From contig JAPWGK010000010.1 of the NCBI GenBank assembly GCA_029641185.1, positions 558,001 to 622,000 of the forward strand: a stretch of 64,000 nt of DNA, in the 5' to 3' direction. This document shows positions 1 to 11,172 of this stretch, one piece after another. Under the pieces are notes generated by a model, which saw only the letters and a program-made list of their open reading frames with translations, was not told the origin of the DNA and ran no database searches. The first letter of the stretch is position 1. Every line of letters begins with the position of its first letter. The position numbers and the translations under genes were made by a program. The DNA is from Pseudofabraea citricarpa (lineage: Eukaryota; Ascomycota; Leotiomycetes; Helotiales; Dermateaceae).

Positions 1-3000
1 GGATGAGGTCCGACACACATGCCTAATGCGTGCGCGCCCCCCGATACCGTTCGGGAATACGATGCCACGGCGAAGGATGGTCGTCCTTCTCCACATTTCC
101 TGGAGATCACATCACCAACCCCAGGATTCGCACTTTCGGGGAAACTATCTGCGGCGGCGGGCGGCGGCCAAAGTGCAACGACAGAACAGCGAGATAGGAA
201 CAAGGAAGTCCTCCAGATGATTGCAGCTGTGAGCCAACGGAGTTGCCCTTCCGGGTCCAGAAGCAAAGAGATTGCGTGTGGGGGAGGAGGAGGATGATGA
301 GGAGAGAGTGAGGAGAAGAGATGCAAATATTGGTTACGCCTTGATGTAGGTTGAGCGGCTAATAATTGAGGCGCATGAGGATAGATTGAGGCCTGTCGAT
401 CTGTGCATCCTCGTTATCGCGGGTATGCAGGAGAAGAGAGATATGAAATATGCACTATGGAGGGGGCCGTGAGCTCCAGCTTCAGGTTCAGGCTGATGTG
501 ATTGATGTTCATGGGGGGGTCGAGGTACACGGTTACACACCAGCCTGTCCAGTTCCAGTGTCCGCGTTGCGAGCGAGCGAGAGCTTCGAGGTTGCGATAC
601 GAAAGCGACGGCACGTGACGAGAATTCCGATATCTCCCGAGCCTGCTACCAATGTGCTGTCTCGGGACACTCTGGGCGCTTCGCTATCAAACGTCGCAGC
701 ACCCTTTTGCGCCTCAACATGTGTATCGCAATTCTTGTCCCGCAAAGTCCCGGTGGAAACACGTGCGGGAGTCTCTAGACACACACCGTCCCGACTCCCA
801 AGCCTAGTGGCTGCTGCACTATTTCTCCAAGAGGCTCGTAGCAGGACTAAGTGGCCAGCGGAAATTTGCATCTCTCACGGAAAACATACGTCCGGAGGAC
901 CTCATCATCTCATCACCTCATCTACAATTTACCCCATACATCCCCCGAAGCCGAACAGCCTCGTGTATGTAAGGTACTCTGATGGAAAGTGTCCAAGCTT
1001 CCATCTATTTTCAATATTTGCATGTGAGAGCAGGAGTGGTGCGAAGGGGGCATAAGATGGAGAAAGCAAGCAGCAGAGAAAGCCCGAAGCCGAGCAGGCC
1101 GCCTCCTCCATCCACTCCATATCCCCACAAAATGCCGAATTTTCTTTGATGGTCTGTCCAATATATCCTCATTTCATTTCGGACTCTCCACGGCTTTCTC
1201 TTGCGTCTTTCCTTTTCACCGCAGAAGCCCACATGCACGTGAAGGAAATTTGGCCGGATCTCGGTCAGATTCTGATGGTGGCATGGGCATGCCATGGCTA
1301 TTTATTGGCGTTCGGTCAAATCCCACCCATTATCGTATCGTAACTTTCCCCACCAAAATTCAAAAAAGGGAGACCCGCCTTTGCTGATGTTTTCCTGGTG
1401 TTTTTCCTTGGGCTTCTCCATGATGGGACGCTGGTGCTATGCCAGATCCGCGTGTATCTGCCGAACAATTCAGCCCTCCTTCACTTGCCCTGAAAGTCTA
1501 CAGGTTCAGGGGGAGAGGAGGCGAGATGGAATGACAGATGGAATGACACGTGGAAGTCTGGAAGTTTGTTCTTGCTATTTTCTGCTCCTCTCACTTTGAT
1601 TGAGGAAGGATTCGATTGCATCATCGTTTCCTTATGCCAATCTTGGCTGGGAAGAAGTTTATGAGCGAGCCATGAGAGAGGTGCGCGTAAAAAGAAAAGT
1701 ATCGTTTACGGAAGCACTGACGGGAGCGCTCAGCACACCATATCGCATCATCATTCACTCTCTATCAAAATCCTCAATGGCTCAACCAAGCACCAGCAAA
1801 AGACCCGCTTGCGGTGAGCGAGATACGCACACGCAGTAGGCACTGTGCGCGCCACACCTTCCCTACCTACCCCAGAAAAAGAGAGAAAATCCTTCACACC
1901 CGGCCGGGTTCTCAGAGGGTCGGGCTTTGGAGGGGAACGAGAATGGGAGTGGGAATGGCAATAATGAGGGAACGAGCGAGATTCATGTCATAATCGTGGT
2001 TCGTGTCATGTCTTGTCATGTCATCATCATCGCAAAGGTCCAACATCGTCATCACACAGCTTTCCCCAGAAAAGGGTAAACTGAGGGATGGAGTGGAAAA
2101 GAAGGAAAAGCTTAATGCTCACTGACACTTTTTTTTTTTTTCCTCATTGAAGGAAAAGAAGAGTAGAGAAGAAAAAAAGTCGGTCCTTCCTCGCTATTTT
2201 CCCCTAGCCATCATCCACTCCACTCTCCACTACTCCCAGAAATCCGCTTTCGGTCATTCTCTCCGCTTTTCTTGAACTCTTTCCGGAACCCACTCTGACT
2301 TTGGTCATGTTGGGGTCTAGGCTGGGCTGACGACCGGTTTCCATTTTTCTTTGTGTCTAAGAAGATCAAAGACCAAGACTAAGATCGCTCATACTCGCGG
2401 TCTCGCTTCGCAAATCTTGAAGGATTTCTTTGCTATTGTTTGCCAACTTACCTGTCTAGGCTGTACAGTGGTACCTAGCGCCTTGTAGGAAGAGGAAGAG
2501 GGGGAGGAGAAGGAGCTGGATTCTTCCACGCCTAGAGGAGGGAGAGTGGGGTTTTCCCCGATATCAAATGATGTGATGTGATAAGAAAGTACGTATTGAC
2601 AAGAAAATTTGAGTGTGGCTTGCTTATACTTGCTCCTCTCTTGCCCTGTTGGCGCTTACACTTTCCTTCCTTATCTTAGCTTTTTTCTTTTAGGGAGGAG
2701 ACTCGGTGAGTGAAGAAGCGAGGCTTTGGCGCAATTGTTTTCTTTCTCGTTGTTATACGGAGAGACAGACTAGAGAAGAAGAGACGGATAGGTGGGGTTG
2801 AGGAATTGCGATTGCGGTTGCGGTTGCGATAGGGATAGGGAATGGGGTCATGAGGTAAGGCAAGGTAAGGCTGCAGTAGTCTAAAGCATAACCAAATCAA
2901 ATGCCGTGAACTAGAAAAGAAAACAGAAGAAGAAAAACGCTACTCGAGGTACAGCACAGTGAGTGTACGTCATGCACACCCTCTCTTTTTTTCTTCTGCT

Positions 3001-3305
3001 TTCTTTTTCGCTTTGCTGGTGAGTCTGGTTGGGCGTTGTTGCGGACGGAGCAAAGGAAGTAGAGGGAGAGGGAGAGATACCGAGGCTATACCGAGCGGCT
3101 TGTTTACGTTCGGCGCTCTGCTGCTCAGGTCGGTTTCTCTCGAAGCGCGGTGAGCTGAGGTGAGATGCCGAAAGATAACGAGAGGAAAAGGTTACGTATG
3201 ACCGAGGGCAGAGAAGGGCTCTTGGGGAGACTTGGGGGATCATTGTCGTACGGTAGAGAAGAAAGGGAGATTTGGGGGCTGGAACTGTCCTGTCTTGTCA
3301 GATAA

Positions 3306-3330
3306 GCTATGCTATGCTATGCTATGCTAT
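3306..3330. repeat. GCTAT pentanucleotide microsatellite, 5 copies
   Basis: Five perfect tandem copies of GCTAT, followed by a diverged GCC. It lies in the gene-poor left region. Confidence 0.95.
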
Positions 3331-3465
3331 GCCAGGGCATGGGGGATCGCACCGGCACCGTGCAGGCAGGGGAGAGCAGGATGGGCCATGGTGGGGAGGG
3401 ATTGGGGGGGGGGATGAGCCCGTTTAAGCGCTTCAATCACTGTGCGAGCATTCTTTTCCTTCTTC

Positions 3466-3485
3466 TTTTTTTTTTTTTTTTTTTT
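3466..3485. repeat. T20 homopolymer
   Basis: A run of twenty T, preceded by TTCTTC and followed by GG and further T-rich sequence. It is a likely site of length variation or sequencing error. Confidence 0.95.
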
Positions 3486-3587
3486 GGTTTTTGTTTTTGT
3501 GGTGATGTATGTGGTGATGTGTGTGATGATTGATGATGTGATGATATCTACTACTGTACTGGACTGGACTGTATTGGACTGTTAAGG

Positions 3588-3630
3588 TTGTGGTGGAGGT
3601 GGAGGTGGAGGAGGAGGAGGAGGCGGAGGT
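3588..3630. repeat. GGTGGA / GGAGGA triplet-type microsatellite
   Basis: An imperfect purine-rich triplet array (GGT, GGA, GGC units). The opposite strand encodes a polyproline run in a spurious frame. Confidence 0.85.
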
Positions 3631-3845
3631 CGCTGAGTGAGCTGGAGGGGAGAGACGTATTTCCTATTTAGGATAATGATTCTTTTTTTCTTGAGACAGA
3701 CACAGCTAGTAGTGCGAGGAGATCGGAAGAGAGAAGAAGAAGGAGAAGAAGAAGGAGAAGAGAAAGAACGAGGGGAGGGGGAGCAAGCTCTTTTCGTTTT
3801 GATCTGAAGAGTATTTCCTTTTTCATCTCCCATTTCACCTCACCA

Positions 3846-3886
3846 AAGAATCAAGAACCAAGAACCAAGAATCAAGAATCAAAAAC
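3846..3886. repeat. AAGAAYC heptamer-like tandem repeat
   Basis: About five or six adjacent copies of a 7-bp AAGAACC/AAGAATC unit. Confidence 0.8.
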
Positions 3887-4569
3887 CAGAGATAAACGAG
3901 CCCTCCAGGAGGTCGGCCTGCTGCGATGTAGGAGACGAGTCCTCTCTCCGTCCTGCACCCATCTCGGCTGTCTTCGGTATCATTGTAGATTTTACGCTAC
4001 CCTCCTTTCCTTCTCTTTTTTTCCCCCTTCCCGTCCCCTCTTTGGCTTCTCGCATTCTTGGCCCTGCTTGGCTTTCTTTTTGTTTCTGGTGGACTGGAGC
4101 GGGAGGAGTTTTTGTTCACGTCAGTATGGTAGAGGGATGAGTGATTGATCTTCCTCTGCCTTTTCTTTTGGCCGCGTCATGACTTGGTGTTTTTGGATGG
4201 CTGGCTGGCTGCCTAGCTAGCTGTATGCTTCTTGTACTCATCGGCTTTGCATGTGCTTTTCCCCAATTTCTATCTGTCCTGCGTTTGATGGCACCTGTGA
4301 AGGGGCGAGGGTGATTCAATCGCGTGCCCGTCGTGGAGAATCCTGTCGTCTGCATGCCTTTGTTTTCTCTTTTAGTTTTCCTCTCTCTTGTCTTGCTCTC
4401 TGAGAGGGGCTCTGTTCGCTGCAAGGTGGAAGGTAGGTACGCGGATGAGACAGAAGGACGGTCGTGAAATCATCTCTGTACTTTGTTTCGCCCCTCATTT
4501 CTTTGGTTTGGGGTTTGGTTTTCTTTGGTGTTTTATGTCCTGGGGAGCGGGGTGAAGAAGTATATATTT

Positions 4570-4592
4570 AGAGAGAGAGAGAGAGAGAGAGA
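4570..4592. repeat. AG dinucleotide microsatellite
   Basis: A run of about eleven AG/GA units. Further GATA- and GA-rich stretches follow to about 4800. Confidence 0.9.
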
Positions 4593-5104
4593 TGGATAGA
4601 AATGGTGTGAGAGTGAGATAGATAGAGAGGAGTCTAAGAAATTCTAAAGAGAGATAAGACTCTGTTTTGTAGTAATATGAGTGTGTATCTTCTCCTTTTC
4701 ATCTGTTAGAAGAGCTGTGAAAGAACTAATAACAAGTCATCTCATTCAGAATCAATATTCTCTATATGCTTATAGTAAAGAGATAGATAGAGAGAGAGAG
4801 GTGGGATTTAGTCAGAGTGCAAGGAAGGGTGGTCTCGTCGGCTAACTTTTCTCCAAAGCGACGAACTTCTGGTATCATTTCACAACATTTCTAGATCTTG
4901 CTGCTAGCAGAACTTCTGTTGCCAGCCAACATCCTGTTGTCACTCTTATTCATTCGTGTTTTAAGGCAAGTAAAAAAGCAGGCCACGGTCAGAAATTCGT
5001 GAACTAGTGTTGGTTTTTGACAGAAGACGGATCAACAAAGACGCGTACTAAACCATCAGTAGATTTCAAGCTCCAGTTGCCACTGCTGTGACATTTTCTT
5101 TGCT

Positions 5105-5410
5105 TTTGTTACTTTCGGGGAATTATTAGGCCGAGATGTCATTTGTATACCTGCTCTCTGAGACCCCCCTTCGGGGCATAAATAACGCGTGGTATGACAT
5201 ATGGAATCATATCCCCACCTGCTTTGTGATATGATGCTTATTACTTTCGGGAAATAATTGGAGTGCATTGTTATTTTAATTTCTGTTTTCTAACGCTATA
5301 GTGTTTGCTCTTTCGGAAAACAATGAAAGTGTGGTATGATTTATAGAATCATATGCCCGCCATGTGATATTGTCTGTCAATTTTGGGAAATAATCTGAGT
5401 GTGATCTAAT
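5105..5410. repeat. degenerate tandem repeat with a TTTCGGGAAATAAT core
   Basis: A core reading roughly TTTCGGGAAATAAT followed by GAGTG occurs near 5113, 5245, 5312 and 5383. Around the second and fourth copies the similarity extends upstream: GGTATGAC/T, then an ATAGAATCATAT-like block and CCCNCC, at 5191 and 5333. The period is about 66-70 bp, or about 140 bp for the larger unit. No coding capacity is apparent. It may be an old minisatellite or a relic of a mobile element. Confidence 0.65.
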
Positions 5411-5576
5411 TTTCAGGTGTGGTTTGTGGCAGTGCTATCATACTTGCTACCTTTAGTAGATAGGTAATTAGTACATAGTTTCAGATTACAGAAGCACATT
5501 TCAAACTTTTCTCAATATATCAGTGTCTTATTTCATGTTAATCGTTCCAAACTATCCCTTAACTTAAGGAAGGCTT

Positions 5577-6647
5577 TTATCTCGAGCCAATTGTGATTAG
5601 CATCTCCAATTGTGCAATTGCAATTGCCTTGTACAGTTCCTCCGGATTTCCACTCTGAGCATCTAAAACCATTCTCAAGTAATCCTTCCCAGTCACATTG
5701 CAGAGAACCACAGGTAAAAATCCATACTTTACCAAGGAATCTGCCATTAAGGCTCTACCCATCCTTGCATTAGCGACAGGAAACGGATGGATATGGCTGA
5801 AGTAGATGAGCATCTGCGCAGCGCGAAGTATGGGATGTAGATTCCGAGCTGCAGAGCCGAAACAGGCTTTTCGCCAGTTCAGGAAATGTTTCATGCATGC
5901 GGGTGCTTCTGTATGGAATGGGAGGATATTAGATGCTGTCGATTCGGCGCTTCCTGCACTTGAATGAGAATCTCCAGATTTCGTATCCGCACCCCATCCG
6001 TGCAGATAGATGTCTTCGGCTTGCGTACCTCTCAACATGACTGAGCATAGATTGCCGAGGCTTTCGTCTGATAGTGATGTAGAATATGACTTCGTGAGAG
6101 CCTTCTCAACCAGAAATCTCGTCACGAGGATTTGGTTTCTCAGTTCTGCGACTTGGTCCTCATCTGAACCAGGGAGAAGCATTTTCGGCAAAGGCAGTTC
6201 AAGAGCTGCAAGCTGTTCAGAATCGAGGCATACGATATTAGCCGACTCGTATAAAAGTTGAGTTTCCAGTCCGTCATCAATCTTCATCGCGTCCGGAAGG
6301 CTGAGAGTATTTCCACCAAATACAGCACTCTGATGAGCATATTCCACAATCAAGGACCTCACTGCCTCCTTGCGCATTTCTGGTCGTCGCGCAAACCGCT
6401 CCTTCCATTCATCGGCGTGCTCCAGTACCCTTTTCAGATTCTCTTGCGTTTCAAGATCCTTTTCAATATTCTGCGGCGTGGCGTACTCTTCCCATATTTT
6501 CCCACAATCGACCAGGGGATAGTGCTCGGAGGACTTCCCGAGCGGGCTTATGGGAAAGTAAATCGGGTTCAGAAGTTTGCGATGAGTTGCTCGGGTGGAG
6601 AATTTTCGGGGACTCGATTGGAGGATGAGCTTTCGTAGAAAGGTCAT
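5577..6647 (-). CDS. Fic-domain protein with divergent active-site and inhibitory motifs
   Basis: An intronless ORF of 356 residues starting at ATG 6647. Fic enzymes typically transfer AMP or other phosphate-containing groups to target hydroxyls, using HPFx(D/E)GNGRxxR. Here residues 287-298 read HPFPVANARMGR. The catalytic His, the Asn and both Arg are kept, but the metal-binding acidic residue is Val and two loop Gly are Ala. The upstream inhibitory-helix motif (S/T)xxxE(G/N) aligns with SAVFGGN at 107-113, with Gly111 in place of the autoinhibitory Glu. The N-terminus is basic and Ser/Arg-rich (residues 1-25), which could be a mitochondrial presequence. The gene lies 191 bp downstream of the NLR-like gene on the same strand. 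The Fic fold is well supported; catalytic activity is uncertain. Confidence 0.85.
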   Translation of the reverse strand: MTFLRKLILQSSPRKFSTRATHRKLLNPIYFPISPLGKSSEHYPLVDCGKIWEEYATPQNIEKDLETQENLKRVLEHADEWKERFARRPEMRKEAVRSLIVEYAHQSAVFGGNTLSLPDAMKIDDGLETQLLYESANIVCLDSEQLAALELPLPKMLLPGSDEDQVAELRNQILVTRFLVEKALTKSYSTSLSDESLGNLCSVMLRGTQAEDIYLHGWGADTKSGDSHSSAGSAESTASNILPFHTEAPACMKHFLNWRKACFGSAARNLHPILRAAQMLIYFSHIHPFPVANARMGRALMADSLVKYGFLPVVLCNVTGKDYLRMVLDAQSGNPEELYKAIAIAQLEMLITIGSR

Positions 6648-6838
6648 CTTGAGGTTTAACGTGAGCGGCGTGGTATTATTGTTATATGGACGAAGATATT
6701 CTCGGAAGGTAAGATTAAGAACGGGTTGCAGTGAATATTTGAGATGTGCTTGGCTTTTTATCTAAGCGACGCACCAAAATTTAGGTGTACCATCATCACC
6801 ATTTAACGGTAGTTGGAAGAACTATTTTTTACATCGCG

Positions 6839-9800
6839 CTAGTGTACTTCAGTGCCTGCATAGTAACCAATTTCTTGCCAGATATCCACAAAATCACTTT
6901 CCGTCTCCCAACCTGTCTCCTGACCGAAGAGACAAAGCATGGCAGCATATTCCGGATCCGAGCTGAGATAGAGGCTCCAGGATTGTGGGTCACGGTTGCG
7001 AAGTACCCTCATGGATTCCATGACGTCTTTGTCAAATATGGCTCCTTTTTCAAGTAGCAATTTAATTTGCCATGTAAACACATACGGCGCGTTGAAAGAT
7101 ACTGCTAAAGCGTTGCAGCCATATATAGAAGCCATGTTCGGATCGGCATCCCTTTCCAGAAGAATTTCGACTATTTCTACAAGACCTTTTTCGCATGCCA
7201 TATAGAGTGCTGTTTTCCCGTCAAAAACAGAATCGATATCCACCAGGTTGTTTATTATCACTCTGGCTAGAGGAAGCCAAATGTGACGATATGCCTGGAT
7301 ATGACCCGGATTCTGAAGTAAGACATGTAAAGCATTCCCTCTGGGACCTGATCGATTGGGATCAATTCCATGGCTAATGAAGATTTCTGCAAGTAAGTTA
7401 TGAGGAACAAAGCGTTCTAAATCTTGGTCTCGATTCTGGCGGGTAAGTGCCCAGTCTGGCAGAGATAACTGCAAAAGTAGATACCACGGATCTATCCCAC
7501 GCTCGACCAAGGCAGAAAGGCTTGCCCCGTTGCATATAAGTTCCTGTACCTCGGTAGTATGGCCTCGTTTAATACTATCGAGTAGCTGTGCGTTCAGAAA
7601 TCCTTGGTGGTTTTGTAGGAAGCCCAATACATCCCAATTAGCATTCTTTCTCGCATACCACCATGAATCACTAAAGTGTTGAGACTGAACTTCAGCACCA
7701 GCATTGAATAGCAGGCTGAGTATCTCGTCGAGCTAAGAAATATGATGTGACTCGCTCCTTTCTATTGCGATGTAGACTGGCGTCCTCCCTTCACTATCAG
7801 AAATATTAGGATCAGATCCATGATCTAGAAGAATATGTACTAAGTCCGGCGAGAGTTTTTCAACAGCAAGCAGCAATGGATAGCCGTTCTCGTTATGTGG
7901 AAACGCGTGTTCGAGACGCGCTTGGAGCAATATCCTGTTACCATTTTCACTGCCCTGTGATAGTTTTAAGGTGCGCGGGGATCCATCTAACAATCTTCTC
8001 ACCAACTTCGCATTTCCGTTTGACACAGCGCATTCTAATGCTGTCCAGTTTTTATTGTGAATTAGGATGTGACTGTCGTTTACTGATCCTCCGGACTCTA
8101 AAAGAAACTCGACTGCTTCGATGTCTCCACGAAAGGCAGCAACACAAATAGCTGATCCCAGTTCTCGGCGATCTAATATCTCATGTTTGACTATCCGACG
8201 AGCCTCGGGCATATACTCGAAGAATATTGAAAGTCCAAGTTCCTTCAACTCAGGATAAGGACCCAGTTCGCCATGATAGCTCCTATCGACACCAGACCAG
8301 CACATATGTTCGTATGCAGCTCGAACTGTTGCAATTGCTTCGGAATTCCAGAGTCTCTTAACTTGGTCCCAAATTTCAGGCCCAATTTCATCCCGAATAT
8401 GTTGCACAGTATGTAGAATCGCATATCTTGTGAAAGTCGACTCGTCGAAGTCATCTTCGCTGAGCTCTATGACGCCATGTGAGTTTTCGGCCGAATAGTC
8501 TTCTAAAATCATCCTGAACTCAGGCTGACCAAGAGATCTTTTTGATTTAGAGTTGTGTTTTGTGACCAGATGGTTTGCACAAGTTCTTGAGATTTGCCCT
8601 TGTGCTGCTGGAAAATAGGTAGAGAGTTCTCCCAGGAAAAAGCTTGCTGCTGTGTGATGCACCAATTGTATAATACCCCTGTCGTTGTCAATGACAATGA
8701 GACCTGCGCAGACGGAGACTATGAAACTAGGATCAATCAGAAATTCCTCGTCCCATTCAGGATCATCTTGCTGGATTGCCAAGGCTTGTTGTAGCTGACG
8801 GACCCGGAGGTGCTCATAGGCATAGCAAACCCAAGTAAGAATCATCATAGCAAGCTCAAAATCTTCTTCGCTCTGATTTTTAATTCTATCAAGGGTGTCT
8901 CGATATGTTTCGTCAAGTTCAACTGGCAATTTGTGCACTGCACTACGAACTGCAGCCTTGCTTCGCAAAGCTCTCTTCGCGAGAGTATCTAAATGTAACT
9001 TAACAAGGAGGAACCTAGATGCAATTAGCAGACTATCTTCAAGTAAATCTGATTAACAAGCTTACATCCCCTGACTTTTATCTATAAGTGTATCTTTGAT
9101 AGTGCTCAAGAGCTCAGAATCGCCTGTTATGTGCTGTCTCAGTTTCCTATCCGAATTGAGCCTTTTGATAATGTACCTCCCTAGATCATCATCATGAGCA
9201 GCTATGGTAATCTTTTGAGCACTCTGAAAATTCTCTTCGATGGCTGAGATAAGACGAGAAGTGACCATTAATTGAATGTTTGGCTTGACTTCCTGAAGCT
9301 CTTGGACAATAGCTTCTAGAACTTCACTCTCAGCACACTCATCCAGAGCATCTATCACAATGAAGCTTTTCTCAAAGTGCTTCAATGCAGCTCTGAAAAC
9401 CCTCCGGCTTTCTGAAAGTCCAGGTAATCTTGTAGTAGTCGAATGATTTTCGAATACTTTATATACTTCAGATGGCATGGCAGTTTGCTGGCTAAGAAGC
9501 TGACTGGCAAGGCTACATAGGATGGCTTCTACACTCTGTGACGATATATCTTTGTAGTTGAAGTAAATCCAAGCTACAGCCTGGGCGGATTTGCAAGTGC
9601 GGATGCTCTCCTGCAGGTTATTGATTGCTAATGAGGCAATCGAACTCTTCCCTGCGCCCGGAATCCCAGTACAGAGAAGAGCATCATAACTACAAGACCG
9701 CCACTGCTGATATTCTGTACTTCCTAGAAACCATTCGCCAGTACCGGGCTCAACCTTGTCAAAGATCTGAGCCTGAGGAGACGTGAAATTCGGATGCGAT

Positions 9801-10554
9801 AGCCATGAAACGATTTTTTTGTGGTCTTCAACTGTCATAAATATTAATACAAGGACAAAATAAAGCCTAATCGCTTGAGAATTCTTATTGTGCTGTGTAG
9901 AATCTTGACTCAAAACATAGAATTGAAAAGTGATTCTATTGTCTTACCTTCGGCTTTCAAGTTGAGGTTTGAAATTCCTGCCACTACCTCCTGGGATTCA
10001 TCGTGCACCAATTTCAACTCGCTTTGAATAGCAACCGTGTCTTCTTTGATAGAGCGAGTCTCGTTGGCAATCAGTTCGGTCGTGACTTTAAGTGCCATAG
10101 AATATTGCTCAATAGAGGCTAGAATTTGCACCTGGTCATTGGACAAAGCCAATGCCAAAAGAGACTTCTGTCGCTCGATGATTTGAATAACATCCTTTGC
10201 TTGTTTCTTGTTGAATGGCCACTTCAAGGACTTTGTCAGACGTTTATAGTTTGAAGCCGAAGCAGAAACAGAAAACGCGTCTTTCAACTGAAGGAGTAAA
10301 ACTCTTGATTGTTCCAGGATACCATCAGGCTTCTGAGTTAGTAGTTGCAGGGTCGCTGACCACGATTTCATCTCATTCGCATCTTCTAATGTATCTTGAA
10401 GTGTCTCAAGTAAGCCCCTTGTAGTCATGAGCTCGACAGTCAAATCTCTACACTCTTTTGGCGCATCTTTGACGTCGCGCAAATACGTAACAACAGTGCT
10501 CGTCAGTTGAAGAACAGCAATTACACTGGCCGTAAGACTTAAAGGATCTGCCAT
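6839..10554 (-). CDS. NLR-like STAND protein (HeLo-like / NACHT / ankyrin), interrupted by one in-frame TAG
   Basis: Exons: 10554-9948, 9831-9066 and 9014-6839; introns are 116 and 51 nt. Residues 1-200 resemble the HeLo-like N-terminal domain of fungal STAND proteins (start MADPLSLTASVIAVLQL). NACHT follows, with Walker A GIPGAGKS at about 257-264 and Walker B FIVIDALDEC near 373. Then come a winged-helix-like part and C-terminal ankyrin repeats (EAVEFLLESGGSVN, LVHILLDHGSDPN, EIVEILLERDADPN). Proteins of this plan act in fungal non-self recognition and regulated cell death. Codon 885 (7735-7733) is TAG, and ankyrin-like sequence continues in the same frame for about 297 codons to 6839. With the TAG the product is 884 residues; read through, it would be 1,182. 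No intron restores the frame at that site. It may be a null allele, a pseudogene or a readthrough gene. Confidence 0.8.
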
Positions 10555-11172
10555 CGCATGTCTAGGGTAATTTCAGTCGACTAAAAAATAGGTTGTCAGT
10601 CATTCCAGCATGTTTGTGGATTAAAATTCCGTGCGACGTGAGGTGACAGCTGGTTGTCTTTATCTGACGGATCTTGAGCGGCTGAGTAAACCCACTAATG
10701 CATGAGCAGGGGAATCTCTGTGGCTTGCGTTTCAACAACGCATCTGCCTAAATTGAGAAGATAATACGTGCTATTTAGTTTTACATCAAATAATGTTATG
10801 AAAACATCAAGCTTGCCAAAATTCACGGAAGATCAATAAGAAGGTTAGTATGGAGTTTTGGGTAATATATTGTAGTATAACAAGTGATATTATTTTAGAT
10901 CCGCGTATCTAAGCTAAGTAGGCACACTGGCAATATAAGACTGATGTGAGAATGGATCTATCTTTCTTGTTAATTTTGGTGGTTATCTCAAGCGAAGTTA
11001 TTGTCTCAGTAGTCTTGTTATTGGAGTCAGATATAAAACATTAACACAAACAAGCAATTAACATTGAACTCCATGGTTTAAGGAATAAGAATATATCATA
11101 TATCATTGCATGATTTAAAGGAGTTCTTATGCTCAGTACAGTTTGGCCTGAAGACTCAATTCGTAATGTTCC
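10555..11172. other. intergenic, 5' region of the NLR-like gene
   Basis: AT-rich, with no supported ORF or RNA gene. It should contain the NLR-like promoter and the 3' end of the acyl-CoA dehydrogenase gene, both on the minus strand. Confidence 0.6.

Larger units (their letters stand above)
1..5100. other. gene-poor, repeat-rich region without a supported gene
   Basis: No open reading frame here has recognisable domains, a family resemblance or a convincing exon structure; the longest (201 codons, 450-1055 +) reads as random sequence. The DNA is strongly strand-skewed in places (C/T-rich next to G/A-rich) and carries many homopolymer, dinucleotide and trinucleotide tracts. Such tracts are common in long promoters and 5' untranslated regions of fungal regulatory genes. 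It could be the upstream region of a gene beyond the left edge, or a non-coding transcript. The sequence does not decide between these. Confidence 0.6.

Noticed and set aside
450..1055. A 201-codon plus-strand ORF in the left region
   Set aside because: Composition is random-like, with no domain and no intron or homology-like features; GC-rich DNA makes such a length unsurprising.
7733..7800. A possible intron ending at the TTCTTAG that contains the NLR-like TAG
   Set aside because: The nearest upstream GT (GTGAAG) would remove 62 nt, break the frame and delete ankyrin sequence.
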